DNA of 64,000 nt from contig UQKL01000002.1 in assembly GCA_900541695.1 (NCBI GenBank), forward strand, positions 62,001-126,000, written 5' to 3'. The notes under the pieces are model-generated. The model was not told the origin of the DNA, did no database searches, and saw only the letters and a program-made list of their open reading frames with translations. This stretch comes from an uncultured Collinsella sp. (GTDB lineage Bacteria > Actinomycetota > Coriobacteriia > Coriobacteriales > Coriobacteriaceae). This document shows, one piece after another, positions 1 through 8,268 of the stretch (positions are counted from its first letter, which is position 1; each line of letters begins with the position of its first letter). The position numbers and the translations under genes were made by a program.

Positions 1-2
1 AG

Positions 3-86
3 CTCATTCTGGCAAGCGTGTGCGATTCCTACGAAAAGACTGCGGCGCCCCTGACGCTTTCCCTCGACCTCAAGGCGGATATCTAA
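3..86 (+). CDS. C-terminal tail of an unidentified protein (partial)
   Basis: An open frame enters from the left edge and ends at TAA 84-86, one base before the ATG of the sigma factor. The visible 27 residues end in LSLDLKADI and are too few to identify. The tight coupling to a SigB/SigF-type sigma gene makes an RsbW/SpoIIAB-like anti-sigma factor the expected neighbour, but that is inference from gene order in other bacteria, not from the residues seen here. Confidence 0.5.
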   Translation, partial: LILASVCDSYEKTAAPLTLSLDLKADI

Positions 87-87
87 T

Positions 88-879
88 ATGACCGAACGTT
101 CCCGGAGCGGTAAGACCGCTTGGGACAAGGAGAAAACCCGCGAGCTGTTTCGTCGCTACAAAGAGACCGGTGATCCGGACGCACGTGAGCAGCTCGTCAT
201 GTCCCATATGAACCTGGTAAGGTTTCTTGCCAACAAATTTAAGAACCGCGGCGAGCCGCTCGACGACCTCATGCAGGTCGGCTATCTGGGTTTGCTCAAG
301 GCTATCGACCGCTTTGACCCCGAGCGCGGACTCGAGTTCACGACGTTTGCCACGCCTACCATCCTGGGCGAGATTAAGCGTCACTTCCGTGATAAGGGCT
401 GGAGCGTGCGCGTGCCGCGCCGTTTGCAGGAGCTTTCTGCCAAGGTTAACCAAGCTACCGACAAGCTCACTAACGAGCTGCAGCGCTCGCCTAGGGTTGA
501 AGAAATCGCTGAGTACCTGGGTGTGACCGTCGACGAGGTGCTGGAGGCCATGGAATCGTCTTCGGCCTATACCTCGGTGCCCATCGAGGCTCCTGGCGCG
601 TCCGATTCCGATGATGCCCCCTCGATTCTCGATCGCTATGCTGATGACGACAACGAGCTCGATTTTACCGATGACCGCCTGGTGATCGAGGAGGCCATTC
701 GCGATTTTTCTCCGCGCGAGCGTGAGGTTATCGAGCTGCGCTTTGTGAAGGGCATGACCCAGATCGAGATCGCTAAGAAGTTGGGTATCTCGCAGGTGCA
801 GGTTTCGCGCCTGCTGCGCCGTACCCTTAAGAAGATACAGGACAAGATCGACCCCGACGGAGTGATGGTTCGTTCATGA
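88..879 (+). CDS. RNA polymerase sigma factor, SigB/SigF/SigG subfamily
   Basis: A 263-residue alternative sigma-70 factor that would direct RNA polymerase to a stress or stationary-phase regulon. Region 2 lies near residues 40-110 (HMNLVRFLANKF, DDLMQVGYLGLLKAIDRFDP, FTTFATPTILGEIKRHFRD). This is followed by RVPRRLQEL, typical of the SigB/F/G group, a region 3 around 120-160, and region 4 with the helix-turn-helix near 215-255 (SPREREVIELRF, TQIEIAKKLGISQVQVSR). Length and motif order are normal for the family. It overlaps the next gene by an ATGA junction and follows an upstream frame by one base, so the three are probably co-transcribed. The genome type is non-sporulating, so a general-stress role is more likely than a spore role. 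The subfamily is sure, the regulon unknown. Confidence 0.93.
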   Translation: MTERSRSGKTAWDKEKTRELFRRYKETGDPDAREQLVMSHMNLVRFLANKFKNRGEPLDDLMQVGYLGLLKAIDRFDPERGLEFTTFATPTILGEIKRHFRDKGWSVRVPRRLQELSAKVNQATDKLTNELQRSPRVEEIAEYLGVTVDEVLEAMESSSAYTSVPIEAPGASDSDDAPSILDRYADDDNELDFTDDRLVIEEAIRDFSPREREVIELRFVKGMTQIEIAKKLGISQVQVSRLLRRTLKKIQDKIDPDGVMVRS

Positions 880-2288
880 TTGAGCACCCCCAACAAACCG
901 ACCGCACGCTGCGCGATACTCGTATTCTGACGCTTCGCATTTGGGCTGTCGTCGGCTGCATTGTCATCGCAGCCGTCATCTTTAACCTTATGGGTATCCT
1001 CGCGCCGGTTATCGAGTTTCTCGCTGTCGGTTCCATCATCGCTTTTGTGATGTCGCCGATCACTAACTGGCTCGAGCATCACGGCGTCGGTCGTGGCATC
1101 GGTTCGCTCATCGCGCTGATCGTGGTTGTGGCAGTGCTCGTCGGCGTCGTCTGCATCCTGTCGCCTATTTTGCTCGGTCAGATTATGGAAGTCCTGAGCC
1201 GTCTGCCTGAGCAGCTTCGCGTTGCGGGCGGTGATCTCAACGAGATGATTTCGCACGCTAAGACGCTCAACAACACGCCGCTCAAGGAGTACTTGGACGA
1301 TAATCTGTCTTCGCTGGTTACTGTGGCGTCCAAGTACGTATCGCAAATCGCCGCTGAGCTCGGTCGCGGCGTGTTCCCGCTTATTACCAACACGGCCTCG
1401 CAGCTGTTCGTAATCTTCCTAGGTTTGGTGCTTGCCTACTGGCTGGCCTGCGACTACCCCCGCATGCACCACGAGGTCTGCACCATCATTGGCCAGGAAA
1501 AGGAGACCTCGTACCGCTTTATGGTCGCGATTCTTTCGCGCTCGGTCGGCGGTTATATGCGCGGCATGGTCGTGACGTCTATCTGCGGTGGCATCCTCGC
1601 CTTTATCGGCTTTACGCTCATTGGCCATCCCTACGCGGCACTCATGGCCATCTTTACCGGCATCATGCACTTGGTCCCGGTTGTCGGTCCCTGGGTAAGC
1701 GCGGCGATCGCCACGGTGCTCGGCTTTATGTTCAGCCCCATGCTGGCGTTGTGGACGCTCGTTGTGACCATGGTGGCTCAAAACGTCACCGATAACGTCA
1801 TTTCCCCCAAGGTCATGCAGAGTTCGGTGCAGGTGCATCCCATCATGAGCCTGACGGCCCTCGTTATTGGTTCGGCACTCATGGGTCCCATCGGCATGGT
1901 CATCGCCATTCCGCTGTGCGCGGCCCTCAAGGGCATTTTCGTCTACTACTTTGAGAACGAGACCGGTCGCCAGCTCGTGGCATACGACGGCGCTGTATTT
2001 AAGGGCACGCCATATCGCGATGCCGAGGGCAACCCGGTCGCCGCCTACGACGCGCTTGGAGACGATACGTTCATTTACGAGTCCGAGCTCATCGGCAACG
2101 AGACCGCGCCCGAGGCCCAGGCGATGCCCAAGCCCGAGCTCGAGAATCCCTGGATCAAGCTCTCGGGCCTGCAGCCCGATGCGACGAGCTTTTTCAAGAA
2201 TCCCTTCGCCAAGGACGATGACTCCAACTCGGACGACGATACCAAAACCGGCATCGACGGCTCCATGGACGATTCCGATTCCAAATAG
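876..2288 (+). CDS. AI-2E family transporter (multi-pass membrane protein)
   Basis: A 470-residue polytopic membrane protein of the AI-2E/PerM/YdiK family, whose members include the AI-2 exporter TqsA and Na+/H+ antiporter-like proteins, so the substrate cannot be told from sequence. A first hydrophobic pair lies at about residues 18-70, then a long extracytoplasmic segment, then a six-helix block from about 165 to 355. The family signature region contains HLVPVVGPWVSA and the conserved DNVISPKVM. The C-terminal 100 residues are acidic and Ser/Asp-rich (ending DDTKTGIDGSMDDSDSK) and look cytoplasmic and disordered. The ATG overlaps the sigma-factor stop (ATGA), suggesting translational coupling. 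Confidence 0.88.
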   Translation: MIEHPQQTDRTLRDTRILTLRIWAVVGCIVIAAVIFNLMGILAPVIEFLAVGSIIAFVMSPITNWLEHHGVGRGIGSLIALIVVVAVLVGVVCILSPILLGQIMEVLSRLPEQLRVAGGDLNEMISHAKTLNNTPLKEYLDDNLSSLVTVASKYVSQIAAELGRGVFPLITNTASQLFVIFLGLVLAYWLACDYPRMHHEVCTIIGQEKETSYRFMVAILSRSVGGYMRGMVVTSICGGILAFIGFTLIGHPYAALMAIFTGIMHLVPVVGPWVSAAIATVLGFMFSPMLALWTLVVTMVAQNVTDNVISPKVMQSSVQVHPIMSLTALVIGSALMGPIGMVIAIPLCAALKGIFVYYFENETGRQLVAYDGAVFKGTPYRDAEGNPVAAYDALGDDTFIYESELIGNETAPEAQAMPKPELENPWIKLSGLQPDATSFFKNPFAKDDDSNSDDDTKTGIDGSMDDSDSK

Positions 2289-2294
2289 GCACCG

Positions 2295-2534
2295 CTAGCG
2301 TTTCTTGAAGTTGTAAATGACAAGAAACGCGAGCAAAGCGATTGATAAGGGGCCGGCTACATAGAAAAAGAGAACGTCAATTGCGCGTAGAGTGTAATAG
2401 GCTTTATCGCCGGACATTACTGCATACAATACGTAGCCAAATAATGGTTGGTTTGCGTACCAGCAGGAGAAAGCCAAAAGCGCTAAAAGTGCTACAACCA
2501 GAAGTGCATTCAGGACAAATCGTTTGCTTTTCAT
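2295..2534 (-). CDS. Small two-helix membrane protein, unknown function
   Basis: A 79-residue protein on the opposite strand to its neighbours. ATG at 2534 has a good AAGGAG Shine-Dalgarno nine bases upstream, better than the longer 97-residue frame. Two hydrophobic segments (about residues 7-25 and 50-72) are separated by a short polar loop, and the chain ends in NFKKR, a basic cytoplasmic tail. Codon use (AAA, TTA, ATT, CTA) is clearly less GC-biased than in the flanking genes, hinting at recent gain. The stop lies 7 bases from the 3' end of the AI-2E gene, so the two are convergent. I do not recognise a family. Confidence 0.62.
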   Translation of the reverse strand: MKSKRFVLNALLVVALLALLAFSCWYANQPLFGYVLYAVMSGDKAYYTLRAIDVLFFYVAGPLSIALLAFLVIYNFKKR

Positions 2535-2626
2535 CGATCGCTCCTTCCGGGTGAATCTTATATGTAATTCTACAGTAGCCTTTTTCAAAGCATCGCATGC
2601 TCCTAAATAACGTGCACTTTCGCTGT

Positions 2627-2656
2627 AGGGTCGGCTTTATGTCGGCCCTCTTTTTT
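2627..2656 (+). terminator. Rho-independent terminator upstream of alaS
   Basis: AGGGTCGGC and GTCGGCCCT pair over nine positions (with wobbles) around a TTTAT loop and are followed by C and six T. It ends transcription from the sigma factor/AI-2E unit before the alaS promoter. Confidence 0.8.
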
Positions 2657-2682
2657 GCACTTGCGCGGCGGGATGGTAATAT
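2655..2682 (+). promoter_or_regulatory. Candidate sigma-A promoter of alaS
   Basis: TTGCAC at 2655-2660 and TAATAT at 2677-2682 with a 16-base spacer lie just after the terminator T-run and 47 bases before the alaS ATG. Confidence 0.65.
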
Positions 2683-2728
2683 CGTTACGTTTGAACTGTT
2701 TCGATGTGAAACCGAGGAGATTCCCTCT

Positions 2729-5386
2729 ATGAGTGCTGACTACCCGTCAATGACTACGGCCGAGATCCGCTCCAAGTTCCTCAACTTCTTTGAGGAGCGC
2801 GGTCTTAAGCTCTATCCTTCTTCGTCCCTTGTTCCCGACGACCCCTCGCTGCTGCTTGCCAACGCCGGCATGAACCAGTTTAAGGAGTACTACCAGGGCA
2901 AGAAGACCATGAAGGAGATCGGCGCGATTTCCTGCCAGAAGTGCGTCCGCACCAACGACATCGACTGCATCGGCGAGGACGGCCGTCACCTGTCGTTCTT
3001 TGAGATGCTCGGTGACTTCTCCTTTGGCGGCGTCTCCAAGCAGCAGGCTTGCGCTTGGGCCTTCGAGCTCATCACCAAGGAGTTCAAGCTGCCGCTCGAC
3101 CGCCTGTACTTTACCGTCTTTACCGAGGACGACGAGACTCATGACGTGTGGCGCTCTCTGGGCGTTGCCGAGGATCACATCTCCCGCCTGGGCGAGGACG
3201 ACAACTTCTGGGCCGCCGGCCCCACCGGCCCCTGCGGTCCGTGCTCCGAGATCTACTTTGACATGGGCGAGGAGGTCGGCTGCGGCAGCCCCGACTGCAA
3301 GCCTGGCTGCGACTGCGACCGCTTCCTGGAGTTCTGGAACCTCGTCTTTACCCAGTACGACCGCCAGGAGGACGGCTCCATGCCGGAGCTGCCGCACCGC
3401 AACCTCGATACGGGCATGGGCTTGGAGCGCATGGCCGCTATCATGCAGCACAAGACCGCTAACTACGACGGCGACCTGATGCAGCACCTCATCAAGCTCG
3501 GTGAGGAGATTAGCGGTAAGACCTATGACGCCGACGATTACTCCGGCGCCAGCCGCTCGTTGCGCATCATCGCCGACCACTCCCGTGCCGTCGACTTTAT
3601 GATCTCGGACGGCATTCTCCCCGGTAACGAGGGTCGCGAGTACGTCCTTCGCCGCCTGCTCCGCCGTGCCGTGTTCCACGGTCGCCTCCTGGGTATCGAG
3701 GGAGCCTTCCTGACCAAGTTCATCGACGAGGTCAACGCTCAGATGGGCGAGGCCTATCCCGAGCTGCTCAAGAACGTTGCGCTCGTTAAGGGTATCGTCG
3801 CCTCTGAGGAGGAGCGTTTCTCCACGACGCTCGACAACGGCCGCGTTTACCTGGACGAGGCCCTGGCCGCACTCGCCGAGGGCGCCGTGCTCCCGGGCGA
3901 TGTCGCCTTTAAGCTCCACGATACTTTTGGTTTCCCCATCGACCTGACCGTCGAGATTGCCGGCACCGCCGGCCACGACGTCGACATGGACGGCTTCACC
4001 GCTTGCATGGAGGACCAGAAGGCCCGTGCTCGCGCCAATGCTAAGGGCGACGCCTGGGGCAGCTTCAACGACGTGTGGGTCGAGCTTTCGGACAAGGTCG
4101 CTGCGACTGAGTTCGACGGCTATGACAACGATGTGATCGAGGTCGCCAAGGTTGTCGCCATCGTGCGCAACGGCGAGTCTGTCGAGTCCGCTGCCGCTGG
4201 CGAGGACGCCGAGGTCGTGCTTGACCGTACCCCGTTCTATGCCGAGATGGGCGGCCAGCAGGGTGACGCCGGCGAACTTTCCGCCGAGGGCGTTGCACTG
4301 ACCGTTTCCGATACTAAGAACCACAACGGCCTGTATGCTCACGTCGCGCACGTCACCGAGGGTACGTTGACCGTAGGCGCTACCGTGACCGCCACGCTCG
4401 ACGCCGAGCGCCGTGGCTTCCTGCGCCGCAACCACACCGCCACGCACCTGCTCGACGCCGCCCTTAAGCACATCCTGGGCGAGCATGTGTCCCAGGCCGG
4501 CTCGCTGGTGACGCCCGAGCACCTGCGCTTTGACTTCACGCACTTCGAGGCCCTGTCCTCCGAGCAACTCAAGGCTGTCGAGGATCTGGTCAACCAGCAG
4601 ATCTTCGCTTCCAAGCCGGTTGTGACCCGCGTTATGGGCATCGATGAGGCTAAGGCCGCCGGTGCTGTCGCCCTGTTTGGCGAGAAGTATGGTGACGTCG
4701 TCCGCGTCGTCTCCGTGGGTGCCGAGGACCAGCCGTTCTCCCGCGAGCTCTGCGGTGGTACGCATGCTGCCAACACTGCCGAGATCGGCCTGTTCAAGAT
4801 TATCTCCGAGTCCTCCACGGGCTCGAACGTCCGCCGTATCGAGGCCGTGACCTCTAGGGGCGCACTCGACTACATGGCCGACCGCCTGGCACTTGTTGAC
4901 GCCGCTGCCGCTGCGCTCAAGTGCCGTGTCGACGAGGTTCCCGCTCGTGTGGAGAACCTGCAGGCCGAGTTGCGCGAGACGTCTAACAAGCTCAAGAAGG
5001 CGCTGACCGGTGGCTCCTCCGACGCTATCTCCAGCGCCATCGAGGGTGCCGTCGAGCTCGACGGCTATAAGCTCGTCGTCGCTGAGCTCCAGGGCCTTGA
5101 GGCTGCTGACCTGCGCAACGTCTGGGATACCGTGCACCAGAAGGTCGCCGGCCCTGTCGCCTGCGTCGTTGCCAGCGTGACCGAGAAGGGCACGCCTGCG
5201 TTGCTCGCCGCCGGTTCCGACGACGCCGTGAAGGCCGGTTTCCACGCCGGCAACGTGATTAAGCAGATTGCGGGCCTGGTCGACGGTCGCGGTGGCGGCC
5301 GTCCCAACATGGCCCAGGCCGGTGGCAAGAACGCCGCCGGTATCGCCGATGCCCTCGCGGCCGCCAAGACCGCGCTCGGCGCCTAA
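2729..5386 (+). CDS. alaS: Alanyl-tRNA synthetase
   Basis: Charges tRNA-Ala in the cytoplasm. I choose ATG 2729 (885 residues, close to the usual 875), preceded by GAGGAG at 2714-2719; the longer open frame to 2597 would run through the terminator and promoter. The class II aminoacylation domain starts MTTAEIRSKFLNFFEERG and contains the AlaRS-specific GPTGPCGPCSEIY. The editing domain keeps all four zinc ligands in HTATHLL and CGGTH, so mischarged Ser/Gly can be cleared. The C-terminal DHHA1 region ends in a Gly-rich DGRGGGRPNMAQ, typical of the C-Ala domain. It is followed nine bases later by ruvX. Confidence 0.98.
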   Translation: MSADYPSMTTAEIRSKFLNFFEERGLKLYPSSSLVPDDPSLLLANAGMNQFKEYYQGKKTMKEIGAISCQKCVRTNDIDCIGEDGRHLSFFEMLGDFSFGGVSKQQACAWAFELITKEFKLPLDRLYFTVFTEDDETHDVWRSLGVAEDHISRLGEDDNFWAAGPTGPCGPCSEIYFDMGEEVGCGSPDCKPGCDCDRFLEFWNLVFTQYDRQEDGSMPELPHRNLDTGMGLERMAAIMQHKTANYDGDLMQHLIKLGEEISGKTYDADDYSGASRSLRIIADHSRAVDFMISDGILPGNEGREYVLRRLLRRAVFHGRLLGIEGAFLTKFIDEVNAQMGEAYPELLKNVALVKGIVASEEERFSTTLDNGRVYLDEALAALAEGAVLPGDVAFKLHDTFGFPIDLTVEIAGTAGHDVDMDGFTACMEDQKARARANAKGDAWGSFNDVWVELSDKVAATEFDGYDNDVIEVAKVVAIVRNGESVESAAAGEDAEVVLDRTPFYAEMGGQQGDAGELSAEGVALTVSDTKNHNGLYAHVAHVTEGTLTVGATVTATLDAERRGFLRRNHTATHLLDAALKHILGEHVSQAGSLVTPEHLRFDFTHFEALSSEQLKAVEDLVNQQIFASKPVVTRVMGIDEAKAAGAVALFGEKYGDVVRVVSVGAEDQPFSRELCGGTHAANTAEIGLFKIISESSTGSNVRRIEAVTSRGALDYMADRLALVDAAAAALKCRVDEVPARVENLQAELRETSNKLKKALTGGSSDAISSAIEGAVELDGYKLVVAELQGLEAADLRNVWDTVHQKVAGPVACVVASVTEKGTPALLAAGSDDAVKAGFHAGNVIKQIAGLVDGRGGGRPNMAQAGGKNAAGIADALAAAKTALGA

Positions 5387-5395
5387 GTAGTCGCT

Positions 5396-5824
5396 GTGGT
5401 CGCGCTCGCGCTGGACATAGGGGAGACCAGGATCGGCATCGCCGTCTCGAGCCGTGATGGCAAGATGGCGATGCCCGTCAAGGTGCTCCCGGCCGCCGAG
5501 GTTACCGGTATGGCCAAGACGTTCCGTTACCTGGTCGAGGACTATGAGCCCGACATCTTGGTGAGCGGGCGTCCCCTGACCATGGCCGGCGAGCCCGGCC
5601 CCCAGGCCGAGCGCGTTGCCGCCGTAGCGCAAAAGATCGCCGACGAGCTCGACCTTCCGCTGGAGTTTGAGGACGAGCGCCTGTCCTCGCAAGAGGCCAA
5701 GCGTATCCTGCGCGAGCAGGGACTCAACGAAAAGCAGATGAGGGGCAAGATCGACATGATCGCCGCCAGCCTGTTCTTGCAGACGTGGCTCGATCGCAAA
5801 AACGAGGAGGTTTCGCATGTCTAG
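5396..5824 (+). CDS. ruvX: Putative pre-16S rRNA nuclease / Holliday junction resolvase-like YqgF
   Basis: A 142-residue RNase H-fold protein of the RuvX/YqgF family, implicated in 16S rRNA 5' end maturation. Family motifs present are ALDIGETRIGIAVS at the start (first catalytic Asp), SGRPLTMAG in the middle, and DERLSSQEA followed by KIDMIAASLFLQTWLD (C-terminal Asp). The start is GTG 5396. A later ATG would lose the catalytic Asp. The alaS-ruvX-mltG order is widely conserved in Gram-positive bacteria. The last codons overlap the start of mltG by eight bases. Confidence 0.93.
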   Translation: MVALALDIGETRIGIAVSSRDGKMAMPVKVLPAAEVTGMAKTFRYLVEDYEPDILVSGRPLTMAGEPGPQAERVAAVAQKIADELDLPLEFEDERLSSQEAKRILREQGLNEKQMRGKIDMIAASLFLQTWLDRKNEEVSHV

Positions 5825-7226
5825 CGCTTTCGATCCGCGCCAGCCGAATCGTACACGACAGCCTGCGCCACGCCCTGTATCGTCCGGTCAGCGTCCGATG
5901 CAACCGACTCAGCGCGCGGCCCAACCCGCCGCACGTTCGGCGCAGCCCTCTTCTCGCCCCACTCAGCCCACTCAGCGTCCGGGCCAGCAACCTGTTCGTC
6001 GTCCTGCTCAGCAGTCTGCTGCCCATACAGCCCAGCCCGCGGGCGGTTCCCGCTTTAAGCAGCAGACGCCTACCCAGCGCGCGCAGGCCCCTCAATTGCA
6101 CGCGCATCATGCACGCGGCTCGCACGGCGTTGCTCCGGCCACGCGCTCGAGCTATAACACGCGCGCTCGCCGTGGTGCCCAAAAGAAAAGCTCGCCGGTG
6201 CCTATGATTATCGGTGCTGTGGTTGCGGCGATCGTTCTCGCTGCCATCGCCTTCTTCGCCGTACCGGCTGTCAAGGGCCTTTTTGCCGGTGAGGATGCGA
6301 AAGTCACTGCTGGCCAGCAGGTTACTATCACTATTCCCGATGGTGCCTCGGGTGACAGCATCGCTTCGATTCTCTCCGAGAACCATATCGTCGAAAATCC
6401 CAAGGATTATTACGCGGCGGTCAAAAAGCTCAACGCCGACATGTCGCTCAAGCCCGGCACGTACTCGTTCACGACGCTGATGGATGCGACCAAGGTCGTT
6501 CAGCAGCTCATGGAGGGGCCCAATGCCGGCTCCGATGCACTGACAATCCCAGAGGGCCTGACGGTCGACCAGGTTGCCGACCGCGTGGCCCAGGCGTACG
6601 ACAGCATCTCCAAAGAGGACTTCCTCAATCAGGCCAAGGCTAGCAATTATGTAAACGACTATCCGTTCCTCAAAGGCGCTGCCAACGATTCGCTCGAGGG
6701 CTTCCTGTTCCCCAAGACCTATTCGCTGGGCAAGGACCCGAGTGCCGATGACGTCGTCCGCGCCATGCTCGATCAGTTCAACACCGAGTACAAATCGCTC
6801 GATTTTGCCGGTTGCGAGGCCAAGATCAAGGAGCGCTACGGCGTGGAGATGTCCGATTACGACATCATCAATCTCGCTTCCATCGTTGAGCGCGAGGGCC
6901 TCAATGCCGAGCAGCGTGCGCATGTGGCCTCGGTGTTTTACAACCGTCTTGCCGGCAAGCTCGACGGTCTACGCTACCTCAATAGCGATGCGACCATGAT
7001 GTATGTCACCGGCGGCGAGGTTACCGCTGACGACCTGCAGAGCGATAGTCCGTACAACACCTATAAGCATGAAGGGCTGCCGCCCACGCCCATCTGCTCT
7101 CCGTCGCTCGAGGCGCTCAAGGCAACCCTTGAGCCCACCGACTCCGATGACCTGTATTTCTACATTACGCAGGACGAGGAGTATTTCTCTCAGACCTACG
7201 AAGAGCACCAACAGTCTTGGAATTAA
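5817..7226 (+). CDS. mltG: Endolytic peptidoglycan transglycosylase MltG
   Basis: Cleaves nascent glycan strands at the outer face of the membrane and may set glycan chain length. It has 469 residues. The first about 120 are Pro/Gln/Ala/Arg-rich and cytoplasmic, with repeated TQP/AQP-type units. One membrane helix follows at about 128-150 (VPMIIGAVVAAIVLAAIAFF), then a LysM-like segment and the YceG catalytic domain. The catalytic Glu is E358 in ASIVEREGL. VFYNRL and the terminal substrate-binding region (SPYNTYKHEGLPPTPICSP) are intact. The long Q/P-rich cytoplasmic tail resembles that of the L,D-transpeptidase at 31776-33512. Confidence 0.95.
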   Translation: MSSAFDPRQPNRTRQPAPRPVSSGQRPMQPTQRAAQPAARSAQPSSRPTQPTQRPGQQPVRRPAQQSAAHTAQPAGGSRFKQQTPTQRAQAPQLHAHHARGSHGVAPATRSSYNTRARRGAQKKSSPVPMIIGAVVAAIVLAAIAFFAVPAVKGLFAGEDAKVTAGQQVTITIPDGASGDSIASILSENHIVENPKDYYAAVKKLNADMSLKPGTYSFTTLMDATKVVQQLMEGPNAGSDALTIPEGLTVDQVADRVAQAYDSISKEDFLNQAKASNYVNDYPFLKGAANDSLEGFLFPKTYSLGKDPSADDVVRAMLDQFNTEYKSLDFAGCEAKIKERYGVEMSDYDIINLASIVEREGLNAEQRAHVASVFYNRLAGKLDGLRYLNSDATMMYVTGGEVTADDLQSDSPYNTYKHEGLPPTPICSPSLEALKATLEPTDSDDLYFYITQDEEYFSQTYEEHQQSWN

Positions 7227-7228
7227 AC

Positions 7229-7726
7229 ATGAGGATTTTCAGCCCCAAACGATATGTTGCCTCGGTCGACCGCATCGACCTTGATACCCTGTGGGCCGAC
7301 GGCAAGCGCGCCATTTTGCTCGACCGCGATAACACCCTGGTGCCGCGTGATACCGAGCAGGTTCCCGCTGCCGTCTCGGCCTGGCTCGACGCCGCTCGCT
7401 CCAAGGGCTTTAAGCTGTGCATGGTGTCGAACAACTGGCATCGCGACCAGGTCATGAGCTCAGCACGCGAGCTGGGGCTCGAGGCCATCAGCCATGCCAT
7501 GAAGCCGGCCCCTTTCGCCCTCAAAGCGGGACTTAAGCGCCTGGGTGCCACGGCCGATGAGGCCGTGCTGATCGGTGACCAGCTGTACACGGACGTGTGG
7601 AGCGGTAACTTTGCCGGCGTCGATACGATTTTGGTAAAGCCGCAGGCAACTCAGGACCTGTGGTATACGCAGATTTTCCGTATTTTTGAGCGCCGGGCCC
7701 TGCGCGACCTTCCCTGCGAGGAATAG
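7229..7726 (+). CDS. YqeG family HAD IIIA-type phosphatase
   Basis: A 165-residue HAD-superfamily hydrolase. Motif I is LLDRDNTLVPRD (nucleophile and acid/base Asp), motif II is MVSNN, a Lys lies near KPAPFALKAG, and motif IV is IGDQLYTDVWSGN. The family includes mitochondrial PGP phosphatase-like proteins and the B. subtilis yqeG product, and YqeG genes commonly sit with shikimate and cell-wall genes as here. ATG 7229 is preferred over the longer frame because it begins right after the mltG stop. The physiological substrate is not known. Confidence 0.9.
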   Translation: MRIFSPKRYVASVDRIDLDTLWADGKRAILLDRDNTLVPRDTEQVPAAVSAWLDAARSKGFKLCMVSNNWHRDQVMSSARELGLEAISHAMKPAPFALKAGLKRLGATADEAVLIGDQLYTDVWSGNFAGVDTILVKPQATQDLWYTQIFRIFERRALRDLPCEE

Positions 7727-7734
7727 GTTTCGTC

Positions 7735-8268
7735 ATGTCCCAGCACACCAAGCACGGCTGCGACCATATCTTCTTTATCGGGTTTTTGGGTGCGGGCAAA
7801 TCGACGCTCGCGCGCAACGTGGGCACCATGTTCAAGCGTCGGTTTATCGATACCGACCGCCTGGTCGTGCGCCGTTGCGGCAAATCGGTAACCGAGATTT
7901 TTGAAACCGAGGGCGAGGAGCGCTTTCGCGAGCTCGAAACCTCGGCGCTCCGTTCGGTCCAAAGCGAGCGCAGCTTGCTGGTTTCGTGCGGTGGCGGCAT
8001 TGTCGAGACGCCGGTCAATATCGAGCTCATGCACCAGATGGGTACCTGTGTGTACCTCGAGGGCGATTTTGAGGATTCGATGCGCCAGATCCGCCGCTCC
8101 GACACGCGTCCCGATTTCCGCTCGCCCGAGCACGCGGCGCTGCTCTTTGAGCATCGCCGTCCGTTGTATCGTCAAGCTGCCGATCTTACCCTTGATATTC
8201 GCAACAAGTCCTTCGAGGACGTTTCCTACCTTTGTGCCGAGATGCTTTTGGAGCGTGGACTGCTATGA
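7735..8268 (+). CDS. aroK: Shikimate kinase
   Basis: Phosphorylates shikimate to shikimate-3-phosphate in aromatic amino acid synthesis. It has 177 residues, normal length. The P-loop is GAGKST (residues about 20-25), the shikimate-binding residues are in DTDRLV and RFRELE, and the Gly-rich SCGGGIV loop and the lid/adenine region RRPLYRQAAD are present. It appears fully functional. Its stop overlaps the start of the AroB-like gene (ATGA), so the two are translationally coupled. Confidence 0.94.
   Translation: MSQHTKHGCDHIFFIGFLGAGKSTLARNVGTMFKRRFIDTDRLVVRRCGKSVTEIFETEGEERFRELETSALRSVQSERSLLVSCGGGIVETPVNIELMHQMGTCVYLEGDFEDSMRQIRRSDTRPDFRSPEHAALLFEHRRPLYRQAADLTLDIRNKSFEDVSYLCAEMLLERGLL

Noticed and set aside
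2298..2330. Inverted repeat GCGTTTCTTG...CAAGAAACGC as a terminator of the AI-2E gene
   Set aside because: It lies within the 3' end of the small membrane gene and has no T-run. The true terminator is at 2627-2656.
2747..5818. A 1023-residue open frame antisense to alaS and ruvX
   Set aside because: It is the mirror of highly biased GC codons in alaS, rich in Leu/Gly/Val/His without domains. The plus strand has all AlaRS motifs.
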